A stretch of DNA of 64,000 bases from Flavisphingopyxis soli (GTDB lineage: Bacteria > Pseudomonadota > Alphaproteobacteria > Sphingomonadales > Sphingomonadaceae): the NCBI RefSeq assembly GCF_007995095.1, contig NZ_VOPY01000003.1:124001-188000 (forward strand). Reading direction: 5' to 3'. This document shows positions 8,655 through 16,551 of this stretch, in pieces. The position numbers and the translations under genes are program-made. A model generated the notes under the pieces. The model ran no database searches, was not told the DNA's origin, and was given only the letters and a program-made list of their open reading frames with translations. The stretch's first letter is position 1; every line of letters begins with the position of its first letter.

Positions 8655-8666
8655 CGATTATCCGGG
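8622..8666. repeat. Direct repeat copy 1 flanking the DUF2189 gene
   Basis: The segment AAAGGCCGCGATCC to CGGCCTTTCGATTATCCGGG recurs at 9502-9547 with only a few changes in the loop. The two copies lie on either side of the DUF2189 gene in the same orientation. Confidence 0.8.
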
Positions 8667-8676
8667 CAATGCCGCC

Positions 8677-9417
8677 CTAGTGAACCGAACGGCGGTAGAG
8701 GTGCCAGGTCGCGTGGCCGAGTACCGGCAGCACGACGAGCAGGCCCAGGAAGAGCGGGACGATCGCGGCGAACAGCGAAACGGCGACGATGATCGCCCAG
8801 GCGAGCAGGACGAAACGGTTCGATCGGATCGTCGCCAGGCTGGCGATGATCGCGGTGATGAAATCGACCTCGCGATCGACCAGCATCGGCAGGCTGATGA
8901 CCGTGATCGAAAAGAGCGCCAGCGCCATCAGTGCCCCGGCGGCACCGCCGACGACGAGCATCGCGATCCCCGTGGCGGTGCCGAACAGCGCAAGCGACTG
9001 CGATCCGACACCCGATTGCGCCATGAAGATCGCGAAAATGCCGTGCGCGATGCCGATCCAGAAAGCGAAGGCGACGAACACGATGACGCCCATGGTCAAT
9101 ATCTGCCCGTCGTCATGCCCGCGCAATGCGCCGAGGACCGGTCCCCATTTCATCGGCAGGCCTGCCTCGCGGCGGCGGCTGACTTCGTACAGGCCGACGG
9201 CGGCAAAGGGGGCGAGGAGCGGGAAGCCCGCAGCGGCCGGGACCAGCCAAGCGGCCTCGGCGCGGACGAACAGCGCGTAATACAGCAATAATCCCGCAGC
9301 GATGTAGATCGCGGCGAAGAACAGCCCGAAGGCAGGACAGGCCCGGAAATCGGCCCATCCGGCGGCGATCGCTGCGCGCAGATCGCCGATCGTAAGATCG
9401 TTTGTGACCGTGGTCAT
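8677..9417 (-). CDS. DUF2189 family integral membrane protein
   Basis: A polytopic inner-membrane protein of 247 residues in the DUF2189 family, which is common in alphaproteobacteria and has no assigned function. Two adjacent ATGs (9420 and 9417) follow a GGAGGG site; 9417 gives the better spacing. The soluble N-terminus has TIGDLRAAIAAGWADFRACP, typical of the family, followed by about six hydrophobic helices and the central LFSITVISLPMLVDREVDF segment, the most conserved part of DUF2189. The gene is bracketed by a duplicated hairpin. Confidence 0.88.
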   Translation of the reverse strand: MTTVTNDLTIGDLRAAIAAGWADFRACPAFGLFFAAIYIAAGLLLYYALFVRAEAAWLVPAAAGFPLLAPFAAVGLYEVSRRREAGLPMKWGPVLGALRGHDDGQILTMGVIVFVAFAFWIGIAHGIFAIFMAQSGVGSQSLALFGTATGIAMLVVGGAAGALMALALFSITVISLPMLVDREVDFITAIIASLATIRSNRFVLLAWAIIVAVSLFAAIVPLFLGLLVVLPVLGHATWHLYRRSVH

Positions 9418-9501
9418 CATGCCCTCCCTGTCGCACTCACGGCAAACTGTGCAACAGCAGCGCCGCGCCAGCAAGTTCGTAGGATTGCGAGCGTGCAGCG
9501 A

Positions 9502-9547
9502 AAAGGCCGCGATCCGAGGGAGCGGCGCGGCCTTTCGATTATCCGGG
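9502..9547. repeat. Direct repeat copy 2 flanking the DUF2189 gene
   Basis: Near-identical to 8622-8666, including the AAAGGCCGCG/CGCGGCCTTT stem and the trailing CGATTATCCGGG. It lies upstream of the DUF2189 start, so it cannot be the terminator of that gene; it may have moved together with it. Confidence 0.8.
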
Positions 9548-9615
9548 GGTGTGAGGTTGCGTGGCGATCAGCCCCTCTCCGCTCGCCTAAGGCAGCAAGC
9601 TGCCAAGTCTCGCTA

Positions 9616-9638
9616 CCTCTCCCCAAAAAGGGGAGAGG
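9616..9638. terminator. Perfect hairpin downstream of the flavin-binding stress protein gene
   Basis: CCTCTCCCC and GGGGAGAGG form a nine-pair stem around AAAAA, 11 bases past the stop codon of the minus-strand gene. There is no U-tract. The sequence type (CTCTCCCC..GGGGAGAG) is a common dispersed intergenic repeat in GC-rich genomes, so a role in termination is only probable. Confidence 0.55.
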
Positions 9639-9648
9639 GTGATGGAAG

Positions 9649-10158
9649 TTACAGCGCTACGTCGGCGACCTTGTCCTTGTAGTCCTGCTTGGGGTCGATG
9701 CCGATCAGCATCTTGATGCCGGCGATCGTCGAGCTGGCGTCGACCCAGATTTCGGCGTGGGTCGTGTCGAAGCGCAGCAGGCGCAGGTTGGGATCGTCTT
9801 TCCCGTCTTCGTACCAGGCGGCGACGAAGCGGTTCCACAGGCGGTCGACCTTGCTGCGATCGGTATCGATCGAGAGCGTCCCGTCGATCGTCGCGAAGAT
9901 GTCGTGGCCCTTGCTGGCGAAGGTCGAGATTGCCCGGTGGCTATCAGCGCCCGAGCCATTACCAAGCTTTTCGACGATGCCGTTGTCGACCGAGGTGAAG
10001 ATGTAGAGCGGGCCGTTTTCCTCGCCATGGACCTCTTCGTCGAGCTGCGCGGTCATCGGGCGGGTGTGGCCATGTTCGTCGGCGAGGCCGAGCATGATCG
10101 TGCGGTCGTCCCTGAGCGCTTTCCAGAATTTCGCCTTGATTTCGGTGTCGTCGGTCAT
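9649..10158 (-). CDS. Pyridoxamine 5'-phosphate oxidase-fold general stress protein
   Basis: A 169-residue split-barrel flavin-binding protein of the general stress protein 26 type. The opening IKAKFWKALRDDRTIMLGL, the central GPLYIFTSVDNGIVEKL and the later IDTDRSKVDRLWN....WYEDGKDDPNL are the recognisable blocks of this family, which binds FMN or a related cofactor and is usually induced by stress. An AGGAG-type ribosome site precedes the ATG. It is cytoplasmic, with no signal sequence. It is followed by a hairpin and preceded by an independent gene, so it is probably monocistronic. Confidence 0.88.
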   Translation of the reverse strand: MTDDTEIKAKFWKALRDDRTIMLGLADEHGHTRPMTAQLDEEVHGEENGPLYIFTSVDNGIVEKLGNGSGADSHRAISTFASKGHDIFATIDGTLSIDTDRSKVDRLWNRFVAAWYEDGKDDPNLRLLRFDTTHAEIWVDASSTIAGIKMLIGIDPKQDYKDKVADVAL

Positions 10159-10218
10159 CGGGGTTCTCCTTTTGGGGTTTGCCTGACCAACCCCCCGATC
10201 CCCCGCGTGGTTCCGCGC

Positions 10219-10668
10219 TCAGTCGTAGCGCGCGTACATCCACCAGCCGAATGCGGCGAGCACGGTCAGCCAGACGGCGATGACGATGACGATGCCGCCG
10301 CGCGAGACGGGGTGCTGCGATGCGGCCTCGGCGGCGGCGCGGTGCTCGGCCCATAACGCGTCGGGAATCAGCTTCGCCATGATCCACAGGCCTACGGGCA
10401 CCAGGATCGCGTCGTCGAGCAGGCCGATGACCGGGATGAAGTCGGGGATCAGGTCGATCGGCGAGAGCGCATAGGCGCCGATAATCAGCCCGACGATGCG
10501 CGCCGACCACGGGCAGCGCGGATCGCGCGCGGCGAGCCAGACGGCGTGGCCGTTGACGCGCAGCTGGTGCGCCAGGCTGGGTTTGCGGTTGGGCCTGGAG
10601 CTGGGGGCTGGGCGGGGGGCGATCGGCTTAAAGTCCCGTGGCCTGGCGGAAGAGGTAGGTGTCGACAT
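10219..10668 (-). CDS. DUF1232 (YkvA) membrane protein
   Basis: The YkvA/DUF1232 signature is clear in GAYALSPIDLIPDFIPVIGLLDDA, and a C-terminal transmembrane helix (IVIVIAVWLTVLAAFGWWMY) follows. The start is uncertain: the only in-frame ATG that keeps the domain intact is at 10668, inside the end of the upstream SnoaL-like gene, giving a 41-base overlap and a basic Pro-rich leader. The function of DUF1232 proteins is unknown. The overlap suggests coexpression with the preceding gene. Confidence 0.75.
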   Translation of the reverse strand: MSTPTSSARPRDFKPIAPRPAPSSRPNRKPSLAHQLRVNGHAVWLAARDPRCPWSARIVGLIIGAYALSPIDLIPDFIPVIGLLDDAILVPVGLWIMAKLIPDALWAEHRAAAEAASQHPVSRGGIVIVIAVWLTVLAAFGWWMYARYD

Positions 10669-11017
10669 ACTGGACGAACCGTTCCAGCCTGCCTTCGATA
10701 ACGGTCCAGATGTGCGCGAAGGGCACGTCGACCTCTCCCTTGGCCCCCTTGCCGCGATAGTTGCCGAAGGCGGCGACGCGCGTCTTGCCCAACAGGGCGA
10801 TGTCGTCGGGGACGGCGGTGAAGCGTTCGACGTCGTTGGCGATCGGGCCGAAGACGTGCGCGGCGATCTCGGCAAAGCCGGTGTAGCGCCCGCCATAGGG
10901 CATGCCCTCGGCCTCGTGCCAGTCGGTCTCACCCAGCAGATCCCCCACTGCCGCCATGTCGCCGGTGGCGAACGCATCGTACAGCCTGCGGACAGTCTCT
11001 ATGCGATCATCGGTCAT
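10628..11017 (-). CDS. SnoaL/NTF2-like ketosteroid-isomerase-fold protein
   Basis: A 129-residue cone-fold protein beginning MTDDRIETVRRLYDAFATGD, the usual first helix of SnoaL-like proteins, followed by the W.E..GMPYGG.Y.G...I pattern and a terminal IWTVIEGRLERFVQYVDT strand pair. Such proteins bind or isomerise small hydrophobic compounds; the activity of this member is unknown. It lies 30 bases downstream of the thiolase gene on the same strand and may belong to the same acyl-CoA metabolism transcript. Confidence 0.82.
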   Translation of the reverse strand: MTDDRIETVRRLYDAFATGDMAAVGDLLGETDWHEAEGMPYGGRYTGFAEIAAHVFGPIANDVERFTAVPDDIALLGKTRVAAFGNYRGKGAKGEVDVPFAHIWTVIEGRLERFVQYVDTYLFRQATGL

Positions 11018-11047
11018 TGGGGGATCCTTCCCACTGGGGTTAAGCCA

Positions 11048-12226
11048 TCAGAGAACTTCGAACAGGCCTGCCGCGCCCTGGCCGCCGCCGATGCACATCG
11101 TGACGACGACGTACTTCGCGCCGCGGCGCTTGCCTTCGATCAGCGCGTGGCCGGTGCAGCGTGCGCCGGTCATGCCGAACGGATGGCCGATCGAGATCGA
11201 GCCGCCGTTGACGTTGAGCAGATCGTTGGGAATGCCGAGCCTGTCGCGGCAATAGAGAACCTGGACCGCGAACGCCTCGTTCAGTTCCCACAGGCCGATA
11301 TCGTCCATCTTGAGGTTGAAGCGTTCGAGCAGCTTGGGGATGGCGAAGACCGGACCGATGCCCATTTCGTCGGGTTCGGTGCCCGCGACGGCCATGCCGA
11401 CATAGCGGCCGAGCGGGGTGAGGCCCGCCTTTTCGGCCGATTTCGCTTCCATCACGACGACTGCCGAGGCGCCGTCGGCAAGCTGGCTGGCGTTGCCCGC
11501 GGTGATGCAGTTGCCCGGCCCGAGGACCGGCGGCAGTCCGGCCAGGCCTTCGAGCGTGGTGCCCGGGCGGTTGCATTCGTCGCTGTCGATCGTGACCTCT
11601 TTCTGGGAGATCTCGCCGGTCGCCTTGTCCTGGACATTCATCATGACGGTGGCGGGGACGATCTCGTCGTCGAACTTGCCCGCTGCCTGCGCGGCGGCGG
11701 TGCGCTGCTGCGACTGGAGCGAATATTCGTCCTGTGCTTCGCGGCTGATGTCATAGCGCTTGGCGACGACTTCGGCGGTCTGGATCATCGGCATGTAGGT
11801 CGCATTGTGCATCGCGATGAGTTCGCGGTCGAACTCGATCCACAGCTTTTCGCCGCGGACCATCGACACCTGCTCGAGCCCGCCGGCGACGATCGTGTCC
11901 ATCCGGTCGACGATGATCTGTTTCGCCGCGGTCGCGATCGTCATGAGGCCGCTCGAGCACTGGCGGTCGATCGACATGCCCGGCACGGTGACGGGCAGGC
12001 CGGCGCGCAGGCCGACGAGGCGCGCGATGTTGGGCGCCTGCGTGCCCTGTTGCAGCGCGGCGCCCATGATGCAGTCATCGATGCTGGCAGGATCGATCCC
12101 GGCGCGTTCGACCGCAGCCTTGACCGCGAAGCTGCCCATCGTCGGGGCCATGGTGGCGTTGAACGATCCGCGTCCGGCCTTGGCGAGGCCGGTGCGGGCG
12201 GTGGATACGATGACGGCGTTGCGCAT
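11048..12226 (-). CDS. Acetyl-CoA C-acyltransferase (thiolase)
   Basis: A 392-residue thiolase catalysing the cleavage or condensation of 3-oxoacyl-CoA with CoA. The acylated cysteine is in DRQCSSG, the histidine in [10 protein letters not shown] and the second cysteine in [13 protein letters not shown] at the C-terminus; the order and length fit the degradative FadA/trifunctional-type subgroup. The start [14 protein letters not shown] is the standard family opening. A MaoC hydratase gene lies just upstream on the same strand, separated by 42 bases, which supports a role in fatty-acid or related side-chain beta-oxidation. Confidence 0.93.
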   Translation of the reverse strand: MRNAVIVSTARTGLAKAGRGSFNATMAPTMGSFAVKAAVERAGIDPASIDDCIMGAALQQGTQAPNIARLVGLRAGLPVTVPGMSIDRQCSSGLMTIATAAKQIIVDRMDTIVAGGLEQVSMVRGEKLWIEFDRELIAMHNATYMPMIQTAEVVAKRYDISREAQDEYSLQSQQRTAAAQAAGKFDDEIVPATVMMNVQDKATGEISQKEVTIDSDECNRPGTTLEGLAGLPPVLGPGNCITAGNASQLADGASAVVVMEAKSAEKAGLTPLGRYVGMAVAGTEPDEMGIGPVFAIPKLLERFNLKMDDIGLWELNEAFAVQVLYCRDRLGIPNDLLNVNGGSISIGHPFGMTGARCTGHALIEGKRRGAKYVVVTMCIGGGQGAAGLFEVL

Positions 12227-12268
12227 GGGGTAATTCCTTTGTGAGTCTCTGATGGTTTTAAAGCTGTC

Positions 12269-12727
12269 TTACACGAAAAACTGGCCGATCCAGTCGGCGA
12301 TCAGCGCGGGCTTGTCCTCGCCCTCGATCTCGACCGTGCATTCGAGGCATTGCTGCCACTGGCCGGGGCGCTTTTCAACGAGGTCGCGGAGGAGGAAATG
12401 GCCGCGCACGCGCTTGCCAGAGCGGATGGGCGCGAGGAAGCGGACTTTGTCGAAGCCGTAATTGACCCCCATCTTGACCCCCGCGATCTCTGGCCGGTCG
12501 GACGCGGCGACCATGTGCGAGAGCAGCGAGAGGGTGAGGAAGCCGTGCGCGATGGTGCCGCCGAACGGCGTCTGCGCGGCGGCGACGGGATCGATATGGA
12601 TGAACTGCGGATCGCGGGTCACGTCGGCAAAGGCGTCGATCATCGGCTGGTCGATCAGCACCCAGTCCGACGTGCCGAGATGCTCGCCGATCTTCGCCTT
12701 GAGGTCTTCGGGGGTGATTTGCGTCAT
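12269..12727 (-). CDS. MaoC-family (R)-specific enoyl-CoA hydratase-like protein
   Basis: A 152-residue single hot-dog-domain protein. The hydratase-2 motif is seen in FADVTRDPQFIHIDP followed by TPFGGTIAHGFLTLSL, which holds the catalytic Asp/His pair, and the NYGFDKVRFLAPIRSG strand is typical. Such enzymes hydrate trans-2-enoyl-CoA, in beta-oxidation or in feeding (R)-3-hydroxyacyl-CoA to PHA synthesis. The adjacent thiolase gene and the presence of phaZ in the window agree with either role. Confidence 0.9.
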   Translation of the reverse strand: MTQITPEDLKAKIGEHLGTSDWVLIDQPMIDAFADVTRDPQFIHIDPVAAAQTPFGGTIAHGFLTLSLLSHMVAASDRPEIAGVKMGVNYGFDKVRFLAPIRSGKRVRGHFLLRDLVEKRPGQWQQCLECTVEIEGEDKPALIADWIGQFFV

Positions 12728-12830
12728 CGCGGATCCTTCGGTTGGCCCCCGATCTGCGGCGATCGGCCGCGCTTTGCAAGGGCGAGCTTGGCGCGGTGCG
12801 GTTGCCGTAGGGGCAAGTTCGCGGCGCCGA

Positions 12831-13985
12831 TCAGTCCTTCGCGTTCACTACCGGCATGACGTGCGGATAGGGCATGATCATCGTGCCGTCAGGGGCCGAG
12901 GTGAAGGTGGTCTGCGTCGGATAGGCGAATTCGAGACCCGCTTCGTTGAACGCTTCGACGATGGCGAGGCCGATCGCGTGACGGCCGGCGAAGACGACTT
13001 CGAAATCGGTGCTCATGATGTCGAAATCGAGTTCGAAATTGAGCGAGCTGTCGCCGAAGCCGACAAAACCGGCGCGGACGAAGCTGGCGTGGTGCCGCTC
13101 GACGATGTCCTTGAGCATGTCGGGAATGCGCCGCGCCTCGGCGGGCTTGGTCTGGTAGATGACGCCGATGCCGAAGCGCGTCCGGCGGCGGTTGAGGCGC
13201 GTGAAATTGTCGATCCGCTGGTCGAGCATCTTGGCATTGGCGAGGATCACCTCTTCGCCCGTCGTCGCACGCAGCCGCGTCGATTTGAGGCCGATCGTTT
13301 CGACCGTGGCGACGATGCCGTCGACCTGGATCACGTCGCCGCGGCGGAACGGCTTGTCGAAGATCACCGCCAATGCGGCGAACAGGTCGGAAAAGATGCC
13401 CTGCGCGGCAAGGCCGATGGCGATGCCGCCGATGCCGAGGCCGGCGACGAGGCCGGTGACGTCGATGCCAAGATTGTCGAGGACGACGATGAAGGCGATC
13501 GCGAAGACGACGACGCTGACGATCAGGCGGATCAGCGTCAGCGCGTTTTCGAGCGTGTCGTGCTCGCCCGCGCCGGCGCGGCGCTGGATGAAGCCGAGGA
13601 TCGCCTCGCGCGCCCAGATCGCGACCTGCATGACCGCGGCAATCGTGAACAGCACCGCGATCGTGCGTTCGACCGCGGTGGGCGCCTGGGCGTAGCTCGA
13701 GACGAGCCGGATCGCGGAGATCAGGATGACGAGCTCGCTGGTCTTGCCGAGGACGCGCCAGACGATCGTGCTGAAGCGATAGCGATCGGGCGATTTGCGC
13801 GCGCGCGCGGTGGCGAAGCGCTTGATCGCGTGGAGCGCGAAATAGATCGCGGTGCCCACGGCGAAGGCGATGAGGATTTCGGTCGTATGCGCGCTTATCC
13901 AGGCGATCGCGCCGTCCCAGGTGCGCGTGAGCGCGGCGGCGAACGACTGTGACGTGATGGCGTCGGCGGTGGTGCCGGTGGTCAA
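12831..13985 (-). CDS. MscS-family mechanosensitive channel
   Basis: A 384-residue inner-membrane protein with an N-terminal helix at about residues 35-50, three to four further helices, and the pore-lining glycine/alanine helix LVAGLGIGGIAIGLAAQGIFSDLFA. The conserved beta-domain start KPFRRGDVIQVDGIVATVETIGLKSTRL follows. The C-terminal alpha/beta domain is complete. It would act as a pressure-relief channel during hypo-osmotic shock. There is no close operon partner, being 103 bases past the MaoC gene on the same strand. Confidence 0.92.
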   Translation of the reverse strand: MTTGTTADAITSQSFAAALTRTWDGAIAWISAHTTEILIAFAVGTAIYFALHAIKRFATARARKSPDRYRFSTIVWRVLGKTSELVILISAIRLVSSYAQAPTAVERTIAVLFTIAAVMQVAIWAREAILGFIQRRAGAGEHDTLENALTLIRLIVSVVVFAIAFIVVLDNLGIDVTGLVAGLGIGGIAIGLAAQGIFSDLFAALAVIFDKPFRRGDVIQVDGIVATVETIGLKSTRLRATTGEEVILANAKMLDQRIDNFTRLNRRRTRFGIGVIYQTKPAEARRIPDMLKDIVERHHASFVRAGFVGFGDSSLNFELDFDIMSTDFEVVFAGRHAIGLAIVEAFNEAGLEFAYPTQTTFTSAPDGTMIMPYPHVMPVVNAKD

Positions 13986-14006
13986 ATGGGCCCCCTAGGG
14001 TCTGGA

Positions 14007-15017
14007 TCAGGCGGCGGCGAGCAGCTCCTCGGCGCACGGTGCGCTCTCGAGATACTCGATCAGGCCGCGTTCGTAGCGGTTGAGGTAGCGCGTCGCGCGC
14101 GGCAGGCGCAACCCCTGTCGGAATTCGGCCTGCTCGGCCTTGCACACCTGCAGCATCGCGGGATGGATGTACGACTTGCGCGCGATCGCCGGAGTGTTGC
14201 CGAGCGAGCCCGAGACGTGATCGAGCAGCTCCTTCATCGCGACCTCGCCCTTGCCATCGACAAGCCGTTGGAACGCGGCGAGGCTCGCCGACCAGGTGCG
14301 GAAGTTCTTGGCGGTGAAATCGTCGCCCATCGCTTCGTGGATGTAATCGTTGACGTCGGTCGAGGTGACGGGGTGCGGCTCGCCGTCGCCATCGACATAC
14401 TGGAACAGCTTCTGGCCGGGCAGGTCCTGCATCCGCGTGACGATCGTCGCGAGGCTGCGGTCGGTGATCGCGACTTCGCGCAGCTGACCCGACTTGGCGC
14501 GGAACTTGAGCTTGATCGTCGTGCCGGTGAGGCGGGCATGGCGGCGGCGCAGTGTGGTGGCGCCGAAGCTCTTGTTGCGCACGGCATAGCTTTCGTTGCC
14601 GACGCGCAGCGCCGACAGGTCGAGCAGGCGGACGACCGCGGCGACGGCGCGTTCGCGGCTCAGGCTGCGCGCGCGCAGATCCTTTTCGAGGCGTTGGCGC
14701 AGCAGCGGCAGCGCGCGGCCGAACGCAGCGCAGGCCTCGTACTTCTCGGCCTCGCGCGCGGCGCGGAAATCGGGATGGTAGCGATACTGCTTGCGGCCCT
14801 TGTCGTCATAGCCGGTGGCGAGGATGTGGCCGTTGGGCGCGGGGCAGAACCAGGCGTCGACATAGGCAGGCGGCAGCGCGATGGCGTTGAGCCGGTCGAT
14901 CTCCTCGCGGTCGTCGATGTGCTTTCCCTTGGCATCGTAATAGGCCCAGCCGGTCCCGGCACGCTTGCGCGTGATGCCGGGCAGGTCGTCGTCGATGTAG
15001 ATGAGCTTGTCGGCCAT
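14007..15017 (-). CDS. DNA topoisomerase IB
   Basis: A 336-residue eukaryote-like type IB topoisomerase, which relaxes supercoils through a 3'-phosphotyrosine intermediate. The ATG at 15017 (MADKLIYIDDDLPGI) is chosen; the frame stays open further upstream but overlaps the promoter region of the divergent gene. The N-terminal domain has GWAYYDAKGKHI and PPAYVDAWFCP; the catalytic part contains LSALRVGNESYA, FRAKSG and the nucleophile tyrosine in ARKSYIHPAML. Bacterial members of this length are known in many alphaproteobacteria and lack the linker of the eukaryotic enzyme. Confidence 0.92.
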   Translation of the reverse strand: MADKLIYIDDDLPGITRKRAGTGWAYYDAKGKHIDDREEIDRLNAIALPPAYVDAWFCPAPNGHILATGYDDKGRKQYRYHPDFRAAREAEKYEACAAFGRALPLLRQRLEKDLRARSLSRERAVAAVVRLLDLSALRVGNESYAVRNKSFGATTLRRRHARLTGTTIKLKFRAKSGQLREVAITDRSLATIVTRMQDLPGQKLFQYVDGDGEPHPVTSTDVNDYIHEAMGDDFTAKNFRTWSASLAAFQRLVDGKGEVAMKELLDHVSGSLGNTPAIARKSYIHPAMLQVCKAEQAEFRQGLRLPRATRYLNRYERGLIEYLESAPCAEELLAAA

Positions 15018-15173
15018 CGGTTTGCTTTCGCACGCGTAATCGGTGCGATTCCAAACCTTCGCAGCGGCCATTCGTTCCCGCGGTTGGGGGCACGGGACGA
15101 TTAAATAATGCGCAACAAAATCCGCTGCCGATGGTTTTCCTCCTATCCCCCGACACCATGACAGGAGCCGACC

Positions 15174-15725
15174 ATGGCCGACCTTAGCGGCAAGAAAATC
15201 CTTTTCATCGCGACCGACGGGTTCGAATATTCCGAACTGACCGAACCGCGCGACTATCTGACCGGCGAGGGCGCCGAGGTGACTCTGGCATCGCCCAAGA
15301 GCGACCCGATACAGGGCGAAAGCGGAGGCGAGAAACAGGGCAAGGTGACCCCCGATATCACGATCGACGAGGTCGATTGCGACGATTACGACGCGCTGGT
15401 GATCCCGGGCGGCGTGACCAATCCCGATGCGCTGAGGATGAACGCGCGCGCGGTTGAAATCGTCGCCGAATTCGCCGCGGCCGAAAAGCCGATCGCGGCG
15501 ATCTGCCACGGGCCGTGGTTGCTGGTCGAGGCCGACGTGATCGACGGCGTCCAGGCGACCAGCTGGCCCTCGCTGCGCACCGATCTTGAGAATGCGGGCG
15601 CCGACGTGGTCGACCGCGAAGTGGTCGTCGATGGCAATTTCATCACCAGCCGCAAGCCCGACGATATCCCCGCATTCAGCCGCGCGATTTCGGACGCGCT
15701 GATCGAGGCGGATGTCGATGCGTAG
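15174..15725 (+). CDS. DJ-1/PfpI-family glutamine-amidotransferase-like protein
   Basis: A 183-residue flavodoxin-fold protein with the nucleophile elbow AAICHGPWLLVE and the acid-site region of PfpI proteases and YhbO-like proteins. The ATG at 15174 follows AGGAG. Family members are variously described as stress-response proteases, glyoxalases or protein and nucleotide deglycases, so the reaction is left open. It is cytoplasmic and probably monocistronic, divergent from topoisomerase IB. Confidence 0.88.
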   Translation: MADLSGKKILFIATDGFEYSELTEPRDYLTGEGAEVTLASPKSDPIQGESGGEKQGKVTPDITIDEVDCDDYDALVIPGGVTNPDALRMNARAVEIVAEFAAAEKPIAAICHGPWLLVEADVIDGVQATSWPSLRTDLENAGADVVDREVVVDGNFITSRKPDDIPAFSRAISDALIEADVDA

Positions 15726-15819
15726 GGAGTGATCGACGCGGTGGGGAGCTGCGCCAAGCTCTTTGTTAAAGCTCAGCCTTAATGACCGCCACTGTCCTTA
15801 GTCGGGTGGGAAGCGGACA

Positions 15820-16266
15820 TCAGTCATCACGTAGCCACTTTGACACATCAGGCTTCATCCAGCCTAAATCTTCGCGCAGACCAAAAGCTTCGCATTGCTG
15901 CTTGAGCGTTTTCGTCGCGAAGTCGTATGCCATGGCATAGCCACGGTCGAAGTCCGTATCACCTGTTAGTTCGTCAAGGTGCTCCTTCATTTCTAATACG
16001 GTATCGCGCAGCATCAGGGCATGAGGTGAAGGTTCCGTAACTCGCAGCGAACTTGCAGCGTAGCGAAGGATATAGGGCTTCTCTCGCGGCGTGCGGACAG
16101 GCGCCTCGGCACCAAAAAAAGCGACGTAGCAGTCATAGGCGTCAATTTCGTCGTCACCCCAGCAGTGAACTACCACACCGTGTTCGAATTCACCGTCCGT
16201 TGGACTTTTTAGGCTCACTTTTGTGCCGGGAGCCAAGTAACGGTCGAGCGTATGTTCGTCTGACAT
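15820..16266 (-). CDS. Orphan hypothetical protein of lower GC content
   Basis: A 148-residue acidic cytoplasmic protein (MSDEHTLDRYLAPGTKVSL) with no domain I recognise. The first half has a beta-rich look (GVVVHCWGDDEIDAYDCYVAFFG) as in small SH3/Tudor-like barrels; the second half is helical. Codon use is visibly less GC-biased than in the surrounding genes, as in the neighbouring antiporter gene, suggesting that both belong to an acquired islet. The ATG lacks a strong ribosome site. Confidence 0.65.
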   Translation of the reverse strand: MSDEHTLDRYLAPGTKVSLKSPTDGEFEHGVVVHCWGDDEIDAYDCYVAFFGAEAPVRTPREKPYILRYAASSLRVTEPSPHALMLRDTVLEMKEHLDELTGDTDFDRGYAMAYDFATKTLKQQCEAFGLREDLGWMKPDVSKWLRDD

Positions 16267-16320
16267 TTCCGCATTTTATACGACAGCGCCAATCTCCGCA
16301 ATTGGGCCGTTTGCCGTCGC

Positions 16321-16499
16321 TCAATCCAAATCTATGCCGATGCGACCGGCTCCGCCGCTGCCGCCGCCTTCGTCTTGCTCATCAGCGGGCGCCATTCGGC
16401 CTCTTTTTCGCGACGCCTGATGTAGGTGGCGAGGCCGATCTGGAGCGCGAGCATCATGTCGATGAAGCTCTGGAAAGCGACGCCGACGAACAGCGAGCC
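16321..16499. repeat. Direct repeat copy A (end of the O-glycosylation ligase gene)
   Basis: About 180 bases matching 18425-18603 in the same orientation. The 115 bases nearest the antiporter gene differ at only about six positions; the part nearest the stop codon is more divergent. The copies bound the antiporter gene. Confidence 0.9.
16332..16499 (-). pseudogene. Displaced 3' fragment of an exosortase-associated O-glycosylation ligase gene
   Basis: Read on the minus strand, the fragment encodes 55 residues, starting GSLFVGVAFQSFIDMMLALQ, continuing through YIRRREKEAEWRPLM and ending in EPVASA and a TAG. These are homologous, residue by residue, to the last 55 residues of the intact gene at 18436-19812. 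Homology stops abruptly at 16500. No start codon belongs to it, so it is a gene end left behind by insertion or recombination. Confidence 0.88.
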
Positions 16500-16551
16500 A
16501 GTAAGAGGCAGATGTCAGGTTTTGACAAACCTTGGCCTGATGGTTGCTGGT

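Larger units (their letters stand above)
8461..8666 (+). ncRNA. Candidate small RNA or leader transcript with a built-in anti-Shine-Dalgarno sequence
   Basis: A TTGACC hexamer at 8461 could be a -35 element, although the -10 is weak. The segment carries a perfect GGAGG (8514-8518) ahead of a 22-codon frame, an internal CCTCC (8572-8576) able to pair with it, and ends in a strong hairpin (8622-8654). The spacing and compact size suit a small regulatory RNA or a short-peptide mRNA. The exact 5' end is unknown. Confidence 0.45.

Noticed and set aside
10496-12244. A long plus-strand frame opposite the thiolase and neighbours
   Set aside because: It runs across three real genes and intergenic gaps without a start site, a typical GC-rich shadow.
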